Assembly (NCBI GenBank): GCA_001661515.1
Contig: LUVW01000029.1
Coordinates: forward strand, 53,100 to 117,099
Origin: Capniomyces stellatus
Lineage: Eukaryota > Kickxellomycota > Harpellomycetes > Harpellales > Legeriomycetaceae
Reading direction: 5' to 3'
DNA length: 64,000 bases
Below are positions 38,130-49,227 of this stretch, in pieces. Each line of letters opens with the position of its first letter. Within the stretch, counting starts at the first letter, position 1. The translations under genes and the position numbers were made by a program. Under the pieces are notes generated by a model. It did not search any database. It was not told where the DNA came from and saw only the letters and a list, made by a program, of their open reading frames with translations.

Positions 38130-38268
38130 TAAATAATAGTGGAAAATAACTTGGATAACAATTGAAAATAGCTTAAATGGTAGTGGAAAACAGCTTGAAT
38201 AATAATGGAAAACAGTTTAAATAATAATGGAAAATAGCTCAAGTAGTAATGGAAAATAATCGAAATAG
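38130..38268. repeat. minisatellite, about 22-25-bp unit
   Basis: Five to six imperfect copies of an AATAATGGAAAACAGCTTAA-type unit run in tandem about 0.5 kb upstream of the STI1 gene. The copies vary in length, which suggests slippage. Confidence 0.75.
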
Positions 38269-38782
38269 TCTACAACTCGGTAAACCAACTCGACAAGTTT
38301 TCCTTATTGAAGCCAGTCAAGTATTTTTATCAGCAAATAGATGTTTCATAAATCTATATTAGCCAACAAAGCTAAGAAAACATGGTTTAAAGTTATAAAC
38401 CAGGTTCAGACTTCGGAATTTTGGAAAAAGTGTTTTCGGAATACTAAATCAGTGGGCAAAACTAAATACAATAATGATAGGAGGATCAAAGCACAAAAAA
38501 AAAAAATAAGACTATTTCAATAAAAAAGACTATAAAACGTTTATTTGTAAAATAGAATAGCATGAACTTATTATATACTTTAAATCGAGTAAAACCAAGA
38601 TAAAAGTGTATTATGCTGATGAAATAAGACTACCAAGTTAACGTTATTCATTTAATATCATACATTTTAACTAATAAGAGAAAAATACGCTTGGAGTTTA
38701 AAACAGCTGTAAGAGCGGAGCACAGGAAAAAAAGCCCAACGAGCTAAGTTTAGAGAAAAGGATATTACATTATAGTTATAAT

Positions 38783-41057
38783 ATGAAGACGGTAAGCATC
38801 GGTTCACACATTAACCTAATTGGTATAAATGTTAAAAGACAAAAACGCGACAAACTTTATTTTTTTTAAAAAAAAATACCAATTTATTATAAACTAAAAA
38901 AATCCGGTTACTATTGCTATCAAAAACTCAAACACAACGACATGAAATCCATAGTCAACAGAGTACAGAAAGATAGGAAATGAGCACTTCTTGCATAAAA
39001 GATACAAGGAGTCGATCGAGTGCTTTAGCTCGGGTATAAAGTTGGACAGCGAGGACTATTTGCTTTACTCGAATAGATCAGCGGCATACGCGTGTTTGAA
39101 ACTTTTTGATGAAGCCCTCGAAGATGCTATTATAACAACTTCTCTGAAGCCCGACTGGCCCAAAGGCTATACTCGTAAGGGTGCTGCTTTGTATGGACTC
39201 AGCAGGCTAGAAGAGGCTAAAGAAGCATACGCACTTGGGCTGGAATTGGATCCCACAAACACAAGCACAGCAAGCAGCATCGAGGGGATTGATAATGCAC
39301 TACTAGAAACAGGTAATTTACTTGGTTAAACTTTTGTAATGATGGATAAGCTCGCTAATATAAGCACAGGCTTGACTGAGACGAGTTAACCTAATTAAAT
39401 GTGTGCACATACCTGCAACGATGTTTGTTTTTAGATGAGCAAGAGCACCCTGACCTTATATCAAAAATCTCGTCGAACCCCAAGTTATCCCACTTGCTTA
39501 CACAACAAGATGTGATGAAAAAAATAGTTGAAGTCCAAAAGGACCCTAGAAAAATGAAGAAATACTCTGACGACCAATCGTTTATGAGCATCATGATTGC
39601 GCTGCTAGGCGCACCATCGGACCTGAATAAAAAGAGAAAGTCAAGCATTAGTAGTGATGAATATAACATCAACGCCGGGGAGATACAGACGCCACTCATA
39701 TGTGTTCAAGGACTACAAGAGCCTCCTGAGTCACCGATAAACAAAAAGGCAAAAATCGAGCATCTAACAGATATGAACTACTATGACATCCACATGGTCA
39801 AAGAGTCTATGTTTGAAGAGCTGTACACCGACCCTAATGCAGCTGATAAAGCGGAATTTAAAAAGAAGAAAGAGTTGGCTGACTCTAAAAAGAGTTTAGG
39901 AAATAGTTTCTTTAACAGAAAGGACTACAAGTTGGCTTTGAGGCTGTACGAAGCTGCACTAGAGATCATACCTACAGAAATCACATATATCAACAACGCT
40001 GCAGGTAAATTCCAAATTTGTGTGCATAGTGACTTTTTTTCTATATAAAGCAATTAACGATCTTTTTAGCGGTTGGGGGAGGGGGGTGTGAGAGAGGGGA
40101 GGGGCGAATGCCAGGTTATTGGTTGGCTTGACTATATTGTGGACTATTTATTTATTTTGGCGATTTGGAACAATAGCTGCGTATCTTGAGCTGAAACAGT
40201 ATGAGAAATGCATCTCGGAAAGCAAGCGTGCAATTTTGGCTGGTAGAGAGGCACACGCAGAGTTCAAGGACCTTTCTAAATCGTATTTTAGAATTGGACA
40301 GGCAAATGAGTATTTAGGAGAATACAGTGAGGCAGCGGTGTATTACTCCAAGTCACTCGTGGAGTTTAGAACCGATATCTGCGTAGACCGGCTGGAGGCA
40401 GTTGAAAAAAAGCTGAAAGAAACAACTAATAGGAAACACATTAACGTGGAAAAGTCCAACCATTTACTCAACGAAGGTGTTGATTTTAAGAGCAATAAAG
40501 AGTATGGATTGGCAATTGAGTCGTTTACAGAAAGTGTGAAAAACAACCCAAACAACCACAAGGCGTTTTTCAACCGATCAGAATGCCAATACATTCTGGG
40601 TAATAATGCCAATGCACTAAACGACTTGAACCAATCGGTATCGATTAACAACGAGATCCCGCTATACCATGTCAAAAGAGCAGAGGTTCTACTACATATG
40701 AAAAAATACACCGACTGTTTGGACGCGTGTGACGCAGCATCGCAACTGATAGAATCGGATATCGAGTCTGATCCTAGCTCTGATTTTGTTTTGCACCTAA
40801 AGGCCAAAATTGATGAACAACAGAATGAGTGCTATGGCAAAATCAAGGTGCTCAACCAACCAAATATGGAAAACGAGGTAGCTAGGATCATCAAACTTAA
40901 CCCTGAAATCCGCAGCATAATGTCTGACCCCACCATGCAATCGGTATTGATAAACTTGAAAAATGACCCGCGTGCTGTTGAAAAGTACTTGAAGGATAAG
41001 GTTATTTTTAAAAGAATTAGGAAACTTGTCAGCGTTGGGATTATCAAAATCAATTAA
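38783..41057 (+). CDS. STI1: STI1/HOP Hsp70-Hsp90 cochaperone
   Basis: The protein bridges Hsp70 and Hsp90 through TPR carboxylate clamps during client transfer. The model joins 38783..38791, 38955..39312, 39435..40004 and 40177..41057 (605 residues), with introns of 163, 122 and 172 nt in consistent phase. The first exon is only three codons (MKT). It is chosen because the next exon starts STEYRKIGNEHF, the normal N-terminus of TPR1. The family layout is complete: TPR1, the DP1 motif (HPDLISKISSNPKL and DPRKMKKYSDD), TPR2A (ADSKKSLGNSFFNRKDYKLA), TPR2B (EKSNHLLNEGVDFKSNKEYG) and a C-terminal DP2 (LNPEIRSIMSDPTM). The linker after DP1 is longer than usual. The later three exons are certain from homology; the tiny first exon is the weakest part. 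Confidence 0.93.
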
Positions 41058-42548
41058 CTCTGTATATGCTCTTAATTATTTACGGGTGATATATCCCCCT
41101 TTTTTTTCTTTTTTTTCTTTTTTTTTTTGCGTTTAACTTTTTACATTCGTTTGTTCGTATTATTTTTTATTGTTTCTTATTGTTTCCTTTTAGCTTTTCT
41201 CTGCACCAAATGTTTGACTTTTTATTGTTATTACTTTTACTATATCTATTATTGTTATTTGTCGTCGAACATTTAATACATTTATTTAACAAGCCAAGTG
41301 ACGCGCCCATAATCGGCTTGTGGCACTAATGGCCAAGTGGTATTCGCGCTATAAAGACCATCCCCAACTCTGGCCACATGGCCGTCGTGCTGTATTATCT
41401 ATCCTGTCTATACTAGTTACCTTGCTAAGAGAACAAAGTTAATAAAATGTAAACTAAACGAATGTAAACTAAACGTATGTAAAATACACCTTCAATAGTT
41501 TGTAGCAACAACTAGCCAATAAAATGGGCCAATTAAATATTTAAAATAATACTACTCTATTATGTATAAATTTGGTGCTATTGAGTGAGAATTTAGTATC
41601 ATTACAATCAACTTTCAATGTAATTAATTGGCAGCTTCGAATCTCAATTTGTCAAACCAAACTAATTATATGACCTTTTTTTTTAAAAAAAAAAGTGAAA
41701 TATGAAGAAAAAAAAAGAATTAAAGCGGTAGAAAAATCCAAGCGAATTAACAAATCAGTATACTGTAGTTATAAGGAAACTCCTCTTAATCCCATATATC
41801 CCATACTTTGGTCGGTATTTATTAAAGGTAAGTATTCGAATCTATATAATACATTAGACCAACAAATATACGAGCTTGAGGCCAGGATAATATTATTTGG
41901 AACCAAGTGTACGCCAAGTGCACCACAGCAGCCATTATGCTTTATGCGACGAACGGAATAAGAGTTCCGTGTTTTACATTTTATTTTCAAGTGTATACAG
42001 TGATAAATTCTTATGATATACCGTGCTGGTAAAAAAATAACAGTATGCTATAGAACAGTCCTAACCAAGTGCTACTTTAAAGAAAGGATTTGAGTTATAG
42101 CGAAACCATTGAATTTATTCATCGAAACGCGGATTCGAATCCTTAACTTAAATATGTACAACTTATTATTTGGATTAAAATAATTAACAGCAGAAATGTT
42201 GGCATTTTATTGATTTTACAAAGGATGCAAATTCAAGTTTGTCCCCTTTTTTTGGGGCATTCTGATTGAGGATTTGAGCTATTATATAAATTGGAGTGTT
42301 ACTCTGATCCGCTGGTTTTGGCTTATGGCTCTATTACAGCTATCTGTTATTGATTTGCTTGTGGCTGACTGGTGCGCTTGAAATTTAGATATATGGCCAT
42401 ATAGCTTGACCTCTTTATATACCAAAAACCTCCTATTTAGCGTGTTTCTGTTCCCTTTTTAGGTTTATTGTGTTGAGATATACGACTAAACTTGTGTTGT
42501 TTTTTTATTTTGTGTCAACTTTATTTACCACTTAGATATATATATAAA
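41058..42548. other. spacer between STI1 and the uL2 gene
   Basis: T-rich 3' flank of STI1 (to about 41275), then AT-rich sequence. A frame at 41695-41961 begins with GTG in an A-run and is not supported. A CACTTAG at about 42527-42533, 15 bp before the uL2 start codon, could be the acceptor of a 5'-UTR intron. Confidence 0.4.
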
Positions 42549-43313
42549 ATGGGTCGTGTTATTCGTTCACAGAGAAAGGGAGCTGGAAGTATTTTCAAAT
42601 CCCACACATCAAAGCGTGAGGGAGCTGCTAAATACAGATCATTGGATTATGCTGAACGTAACGGTTACATCAGAGGTGTAGTCAAGGATATTGTTCACGA
42701 TTCCGGACGTGGTGCACCACTTGCCAGAGTTCAATTCCGTGATCCATACAGATACAAGACACGCACTGAATTGTTTGTTGCCCCAGAAGGTTTGCACACT
42801 GGACAATTTGTGTTCTGCGGAAAGAAGGCCTCGTTGGTTGTCGGTAACGTCTTGCCAGTTGGTTCATTGCCAGAAGGTACAGTTATCTGTAACATTGAAG
42901 AGAAGCCAGGAGATCGCGGAGCTCTTGCCCGTACCTCAGGAAACTACGCCACAATCATTGGTCACTCACACGATGACGGTCGCACACGTATCAAGCTTCC
43001 ATCCGGCTCAAAGAAGATTATTTTGAGCAGTTGCCGTGGAACCATCGGAATTGTTTCCGGAGGAGGACGTATCGACAAACCATTGCTTAAGGCTGGTCGT
43101 GCTTTCCACAAATACCGCGTCAAACGTAACTCATGGCCTAAGACTCGTGGTGTTGCTATGAATCCAGTTGACCATCCCCATGGTGGTGGTAATCATCAAC
43201 ACATTGGTCACGCTTCCACTGTTGCCCGCGACTCCTCAAAGGGTCAAAAGGTTGGTCTCATTGCTGCCCGTCGTACTGGTCTCTTGCGCGGTACCAAGAA
43301 ACTCAAAGATTAA
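42549..43313 (+). CDS. RPL2: 60S ribosomal protein uL2 (RPL2/RPL8)
   Basis: Cytosolic large-subunit protein near the peptidyl-transferase centre, where it helps hold 25S rRNA and tRNA in place. The frame is uninterrupted and gives 254 residues, the normal eukaryotic length, starting [16 protein letters not shown]. The invariant loop [16 protein letters not shown] with its functional histidine is intact, as are FRDPYRYK and [11 protein letters not shown]. Codon choice is strongly restricted (AAG, CGT, GGT/GGA, TCC) compared with the neighbouring genes, as expected for a highly expressed protein. An upstream in-frame ATG at about 42492 is rejected because the family always begins MGR. The 5' flank may contain a leader intron. 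Confidence 0.98.
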   Translation: MGRVIRSQRKGAGSIFKSHTSKREGAAKYRSLDYAERNGYIRGVVKDIVHDSGRGAPLARVQFRDPYRYKTRTELFVAPEGLHTGQFVFCGKKASLVVGNVLPVGSLPEGTVICNIEEKPGDRGALARTSGNYATIIGHSHDDGRTRIKLPSGSKKIILSSCRGTIGIVSGGGRIDKPLLKAGRAFHKYRVKRNSWPKTRGVAMNPVDHPHGGGNHQHIGHASTVARDSSKGQKVGLIAARRTGLLRGTKKLKD

Positions 43314-43695
43314 TAAATTATCCTTTTTTCTTTCCCCTTATTTTTATTTTGTTTTTTTTTTAAATCATATACTATCTGTTTTTTATAACATATACAATTT
43401 ATAGTATATTTTTAAACTAAAATAAATAAAAATATACAAATTTTACTCTTTGTTTTATCCTATTTACATCACTTCCTATCCTCTTTATTGCATCTGTAAC
43501 CTTTTATTCTCTTTGTTTCTGCTTTTCTTTTAATCCTATCGCTTTAACCCTTTTATAACATACTCTTATGTGTGGCTTGCGAACTCTGTTTTATGCTCCC
43601 ACATTTCCTCCTTCTAGAATCTCTACTAGTAAACTGGCTACCCATTTACACCTATACTATCTCATCTTGAATATATACTTCCACGCTCATGTTAA

Positions 43696-43947
43696 TCACG
43701 CCACATACCAGTAAATAAGCAATAAATGCACTAGGAGTAAGTGCAGGGAAAATAAGAACAAGAAAAAGTTATGTGCTCTATTTTTATTTTGACCTAACAA
43801 TTCGCCGTTGGTGGTTGGCAAGCGGTGCTCTTGCTTAGTCCGAAAATCATAACTGGCACACCTTAATTTGGCGCCATGTTGGCCCATTTTAATTAGAACT
43901 GATACACCGTTTCGATACGCAATGAAGAATTGGTAGCTCCAGGACAT
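43696..43947 (-). CDS. possible small tail-anchored protein (83 residues)
   Basis: The frame starts at an ATG and reads MSWSYQFFIAYRNGVSVLIK, then a polar stretch, then a C-terminal run of hydrophobic residues (FFLFLFSLHLLLVHLLLIY). That arrangement could be a tail anchor. The T-rich DNA coding for it would give hydrophobic residues by chance, so the helix is weak evidence. The N-terminal half is better. It lies about 380 bp past the uL2 stop on the opposite strand. No family is recognised. Confidence 0.3.
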   Translation of the reverse strand: MSWSYQFFIAYRNGVSVLIKMGQHGAKLRCASYDFRTKQEHRLPTTNGELLGQNKNRAHNFFLFLFSLHLLLVHLLLIYWYVA

Positions 43948-44297
43948 TGACTCAGCTATCAGCCAACCTACTACTTGTATGTGATGCTTTTAGTGCTTGG
44001 TTTGTTAGCACGTAAAAGATCGGGCCCCAACTTGGATAGATAACGGATTGCGATTAAGCTGAACACTTTATAACTTTATAGGCTGTGTATACAGGACACC
44101 CTTTTAAGATGATGTTTATATGGTAGATGTTTTGTTTATAAAAGGAACAGGCCAAGCATACTAGCCATAACTATAGCAATAAAATTAAATTTAACAATAT
44201 TTACAAATGTATTTAGATAAATGAATGAGGAGAGTTTTTTTTTTTTTTCTTCTACTTTTTTTCCATTTCTTTTTTTTTTTCCTTTTTTCTTTGTTGG

Positions 44298-44976
44298 CTA
44301 CAGTAAGAAAATCAGGAAAATAATCGCTGCAACCAGTGCGACCATACTGTTTGTTGGGCTAGTTTCGCCAAAGGATTCTAAAGTGCTAAGGCTATTTTCT
44401 GTGACTTTTTTGTGAGATTCTTTGATGGTTTTCGATCTATCGCCGTTTTTTATTTTCAAATCTACAATTCATTATCAAAACAAGTAAAAATGTTAATAAC
44501 CTAGGGATCGGTTAAAGTGCCTACCCAACCAACACTATAAAGGCATAATCAAGCGTATATGGTGGGAAGGGTGGAGCAGGTTTACAAAATACCAACATTA
44601 GTACAAACGATCAAACTGCAAGCTTACCACACAAAATCGGAGACTGGACAATCAAAGCTTTAGAAGCAACTTTTAATTCAGAGCAATTGCTCTTTTCCTT
44701 GATTCCTCCATCGTATTTGGAATTTAAGTTGGTTGGATCAGTGGAGTAAGTATGTTTGGGCTTCTTCTCGGCAAGTAGTAACTGCTGTTCGTTATCTCTA
44801 AACAGCTTAAAGAAGTTTAGTAGTATTGGGTAGCCCTTGTATATTTTTGGTGCAAAGTTGATCTGATTCTGTCCAAAGTTTTTTACAAGAGGTCGGGTGC
44901 TTAGCACGGCATTATAGAAAAACAGTACAAAGAGCAAATTGCGTAAAAACAGCACGCAATACCTTTGAATTTCCAT
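44298..44976 (-). CDS. small membrane protein with N- and C-terminal hydrophobic segments
   Basis: The model is complement(join(44298..44377,44628..44976)), 142 residues, with a 250-nt intron (GTAAGC...TTTAG) that fits in phase. The N-terminus has a signal-like stretch (YCVLFLRNLLFVLFFYNAVL). A polar middle follows with several Lys/Asn and two Cys, one of them in SNCSEL, a possible N-glycosylation site. After the splice comes GETSPTNSMVALVAAIIFLI at the very end. The whole resembles either a small type I membrane protein or a GPI-anchored precursor with cleavage near SPTNS. The family is unknown. A TAA lies directly before the ATG, so this frame cannot be a simple continuation of the exon at 45150-45318, which lies just upstream on the same strand. 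Confidence 0.48.
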
Positions 44977-45149
44977 TTATTTGTTTAATGAAATTGCTAT
45001 ATTTTGTTGAAACTAAAAAAAACGAGAAAGAAAAACAGGTAAAGAAAAAAAGTAGAGTTCAAAATTAAATTGAAAAGGTGAATGGAAAATGGAAAAGCTA
45101 AGGTAGATAAAGGAAGCAAACTCGAATATAATTTTTTAAAGAGACTAAC

Positions 45150-45318
45150 CAAAAAATAGTATAATTAATGTGTATATTAACATCTCTGTCCTTGACTGTT
45201 TTTCTAGTTTGCTTATTTGTTTATATAACGTTTGGATTTGTGTTGGTGATAAACCTTGTCGTACTTTTGATGTTCTAATCGTTTTTTTTCCATCGCTTTT
45301 ATTACTATTATTTGCCAT
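45150..45318 (-). CDS. possible coding exon of a small membrane protein
   Basis: From an ATG at 45318 there are 56 codons: a Lys/Ser/Asn-rich start, then SPTQIQTLYKQISKLEKQ (amphipathic) and a hydrophobic end MLIYTLIILFF, stopping at a GTTAGT donor. That donor type is also used by the zinc-cluster gene. A TTTTTTTAG acceptor at about 45013 fits its phase and would add STKYSNFIKQINGNSK and more in a frame that overlaps the start of the 44976 gene. Whether the two belong to one gene with an unseen splice, or overlap as separate genes, cannot be settled by eye. Confidence 0.38.
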
Positions 45319-47082
45319 AATTAGTGGTCTTTTTTAGAGCCTAAATTGCTAAATATCCGTATTGAAGTCATTACAAACATCGACATGAAAAAAAAGGAAA
45401 AAACAAAATAAAAAAATGTTGGGCGTATAAAAAAAAAATTTTCCTCAAACCTTTGCTTTGATAGGTGTCTTAGTTGACCAATTTCATTTAATTAGATTAA
45501 CAAAAACAAAGCAAGAAGTCAGAGCATTGGTAATTAGAACCCGTTTCTTTTTTTTCTTTTTTTTCTTTTTTTTTTACTGACTTTCTTTAGCAAAATCATT
45601 CTATTTAGAAAAATATCAAGGTTAACTTGATAAAAATTTTAATGTTCTTTTTATAAACAAATCTAAAACCTATGTAAAATAATTGGCGATTTCAGCTTGG
45701 CGTGTCTAGGATGTCAGCCAATCAAAATATATTTATATGTACCTTGTTCCATTTTGCCTTGTTCCTTCTTATTAATCGCATTTCCATATTGTTTTTTCCT
45801 TTGTTTTGCTGCCTTTACTTTTTTTTTATTACCTGTATTATTACCATTATTACTATTACTCTTTCTATTATATGTATTATTACTATTACTTTTACTATTA
45901 CTTTTATTGTTGCTATTATCATCACTTTATTACTACTACTTTATTACTGCTACTTTATTACTGCTACTTTATTACTACTACTTCATTACTATTAAATATT
46001 TATCCATCGATACTTTGGTAACGTTTTTTATAAAGCTAGATAATTAAAACTGCTGTCAGTTAGTTTACAATTACGTAACACAATGTTTTAATCTTCCTTT
46101 TATACCAAGGCAATTTAAAATCTAAGGTAATGGAATAGAAAGTTTAATAGCTAAAATAACAACCCGCTTGCTTGGCTATTTGGCATCTTGTATTGTAATA
46201 AACCGCAACCTAATGGTATTCTACCTCTCCTCCTCAATCCATACAACCAGCCTACCAAACATATTAACATTTTCTAAATACACCCAATGGTTAATTCAAC
46301 ATGGCACTCCGATAACAAAAATGCGCGTAGGCCAATAAACCAAAGTGCCAATATCAATGTAAAAGTGCATTTAATTCAATTGTTAATTATGTGTGAAACC
46401 TCTTAATCCCCAACCACCGATTGTTAAAAGCTAGCTTAATGTTACTATAATTCGTCTGGTTTATAATCATGATATTTTTTGACACTGGCATTGTTGAAAA
46501 TCTTCCCTAGGAGGTATTGAAGTATTATTCCTTCAAGCTCTATTTGGCACGATGACTAGAATCCCTCCAACCTCTTTGTTTTCAACCAGCAACCTTGACA
46601 ATTAATTATATCTGGCCAATCTATTAAAAATGTCAAAACAAAAACAAAATCGAAAACAAAAACAAACAGCAAGAGTAAAAATAAAAGCGAAAACGAAAAA
46701 AGCAAGAGTAAAATAATAAAATAGTACAGAAAACAAGCTAGTAATTCGGCATTTCTAAAGTACGAGATATTTTTATTGAAATAATGAACGAGCTTTTACG
46801 TAAATCTAAATAAATAGTAAACATTTTTTGACACGACATCAACACAAGTTTATGGGTTGGTTCTCGACCAAACTTTCAAAGCTTTATTACACCAAATTAT
46901 TGGAAAAAGACTATTCGTTTAAAAATAAATGTTAAGGAAGATAGAAAGGGTTGTTCAATGTTGCCAATTGTTAACTGCTAATTCCTAACCTTGGTGATCT
47001 TTGTTTCTTGTTACTCGACCCATTGTTGTTGAACCTATTGGGGTTTACAGTTGTTGAAACCTTGCAAGTATCAAGGAAGCCA
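45319..47082. other. simple-sequence-rich spacer
   Basis: It contains poly-A/T runs, CTTTTTT iterations near 45546-45575, the TTACTA repeat listed separately and AAAACA/AAAAGC iterations at about 46630-46715. No gene was found. Long hydrophobic frames over the repeat are composition artefacts. Confidence 0.5.
45838..45995. repeat. TTACTA-type imperfect microsatellite
   Basis: A long run of TATTAC/TACTTT permutations about 160 bp long, read in all three plus frames as Leu/Ile/Tyr-rich strings. The copies are imperfect. The last third has a clear 15-bp period (CTTTATTACTGCTA-like). Confidence 0.85.
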
Positions 47083-47424
47083 TCATTTTTGACCCCTAAC
47101 ATTTTGTCTATAGTTATAACTCTTGCGGGAACGCCTGTTTGAAAAAATTGTGCGGCGGAGCCTTGTAGGGGGCTTTAAACTATCGGCCGCTAACATGAGC
47201 TGAGCATTAATCGAAAAAAAACATATACCCGAGGCATCACCCAGCTGAGGCTGGTCCTCATTGTCACCCTTTTCCAGAAGTAGGGTATTATTTACCTGGA
47301 TGGTCACCTCCTTTACATCGCCTTCTTGGATGTGGGGCTTGGGGTCGAGTGACGTTGTGATACTCGCTATTGGCGGCACTGATCCGACGCATTCAGAGTC
47401 CAATGGTGCAAGATCACTGTTCAT
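47083..47424 (-). CDS. hypothetical protein, 113 residues
   Basis: An ATG-initiated frame of normal composition starts MNSDLAPLDSECVGSVPP. The first two-thirds are acidic (EGDVKEVTIQVNN, EKGDNEDQPQLGD). The C-terminus is strongly basic (RLRRTIFSNRRSRKSYNYR). No signal peptide or membrane helix is seen. A CA/TG repeat lies just upstream at about 47439-47460. Downstream the frame ends at GGTCAAAAATGA. A GTTAGG near the end could be a donor, in which case the C-terminus would differ. No family is recognised; a nuclear or nucleic-acid-binding role for the basic tail is only a guess. Confidence 0.42.
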   Translation of the reverse strand: MNSDLAPLDSECVGSVPPIASITTSLDPKPHIQEGDVKEVTIQVNNTLLLEKGDNEDQPQLGDASGICFFSINAQLMLAADSLKPPTRLRRTIFSNRRSRKSYNYRQNVRGQK

Positions 47425-49227
47425 TTTCTGTAGTAATTGTGTGGTGTGTGTGTGTGTGTATTTCTTATTATTTCAGAATCGAGTACACTTGTATAAATAT
47501 ATTTAAATAAGTGTCACAAATAGCAATTGATTAATATTTTGAACACAAAAAGTAATCGATGTGGGCTTTAGACTGGCTTTTATTCTCAAAGTTTTTTTAC
47601 TATTATTTATAAATAATAGTAACAAACTTAATCTATCAAAACAAGCTTATCAACATTAATCCACCTATCATCAAGTAAAAAAAAAAAAAAATGATATAAC
47701 CAAAAGTATATAAAAACGACAATAAAAGCAATAGGAATATTATCGGCGCTAAATGTTTAATATAAACCTCAGCTTAATAAACGATGCTGAATATAGTAAA
47801 TTTAATAGAAATAATACACAGTTTATGATGATGTCGAATTTAAATTGTCATGTTATTGAACTGTAAGGCGCCGGATTTGGAAAGCTAGCACCCATTGATG
47901 TTAGCTATATACTAAATTAGATTATTTTAGCTCAAGAAAAAAAAAGAAAAAGTAATAAAGCAAATAGTAAACTTTATATTTTACTTTTAAAACTAACGAA
48001 CATTACAAATAACTGGGCAGACAATCTATAGAAATACCCAACAAATACGAAATTTGTAAAACAAGACTGATCTGGGAATCAACGAGCTCCGACTATTATT
48101 TCAATCACTATTATTATTATTTTTTTTACTCATTCCTTAAACGTTATTCAACAAAACATTCACCCAAACTAAAAGGAACCAGACAAGAAACCAAAATAAA
48201 AAAGCAACAATATAGTATAATATAATATCGGGTGCTTTGCAAGAGCTACAAACTACACTACCAACATTTTTTTTCTTACTCGGGTTTGCTTTACACCATC
48301 CTGCCTACATTGCAGAATGCTCGCATACCTGTTGTATCAGTACCGAATAAAGCAACATAAAAGACGTAATGGGTTATTTTGCTAAACAACAATGAATTTC
48401 CAAGTCAAATCCTCAATACGTAGGAAAAACAAAAAAACAGAACAAAACAAAAAAGTATGGTGTAGTTAGATTCAAGCAAACTAACCTGTATCCACAACCA
48501 ATGACGAAATGTCACGTTAAAATCAGCATCTAATCGCGTGTCAACCCAATAAATAAAATTCGACTATTGTACAGAGTGCCAATGTCAAATATACGTTTAC
48601 AGACTTGAATTGCATATTTACAAAGCATGTATATGCATGTTTTTGCAAGAATAGCGCCTTTAACAACCCCCCACTCCTTCTCACACTCTATCACAACTAT
48701 CACAACTATCACAACTATCACATATTGTCTCTTGTGTTCTATATTTACTTTCCAGAGTAGATATTTGCTTATTTCTATAAAAGTTACAAACCCACTAAAA
48801 TCAGAGTGAATAAGCAAACTGGTGTGTTTTTTGCTTAATTGGATAGTCCTTTTTGAAATTCATCGATGTTGTAAAAAATAACACGTTTAATTCCACGTAT
48901 TATTGGTTATTTGCAAAAGCGTATTGTCTAGGCAAAACATTCGCATGATATACTTACTGACAAGAGCGAAAACAATCGGTTAACAATGTTGTGTTTATAA
49001 TATTACGGATTGGGATTTATAACACAAACTTGGCAAAGCAAAAGACCTTAATTGGGATACATAATTAGACCGAGTACTTGGCAATGACAGTATATTCCTT
49101 AGGAGATAAAGTAAAGACAAAAGACAAAAGCAAAAGTTAAAAAAAAAAAAAAGGTGTAGACGGCAAGCAAAGGAGCAGGTATGCTGATTGCTAGTGCTGA
49201 TTATAATGGGGGGGTATTTGGATGTGG
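47425..49227. other. gene-free spacer with a 9-bp repeat
   Basis: It holds a TG repeat at about 47440-47460 and four copies of ATCACAACT at about 48688-48722. Minus frames over the latter give Val/Ile strings. No supported gene. Confidence 0.45.

Noticed and set aside
38341..38523. 60-residue lysine-rich plus-strand frame upstream of STI1
   Set aside because: A-rich DNA gives lysine-rich frames by chance; no splice or family support.
41325..41400. tRNA A-box-like sequence (TGGCCAAGTGG)
   Set aside because: No matching B box follows at tRNA distance, and the acceptor and anticodon stems do not fold.
41695..41961. plus-strand 88-residue frame
   Set aside because: It begins with GTG within an A-run and has no ATG or recognised family. 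It could be a remnant, but support is too thin.
42130..42160. GGATTCGAATCC resembling a T-arm
   Set aside because: It is a perfect palindrome with one base too many for a T-loop, and there is no tRNA body on either strand.
45697..46047. long hydrophobic frames over the TTACTA repeat
   Set aside because: They are open in all three frames because of simple-sequence composition.
48530..48817. minus-strand 95-residue frame
   Set aside because: Its core is a Val/Ile string from the ATCACAACT repeat; no domain or splice support.
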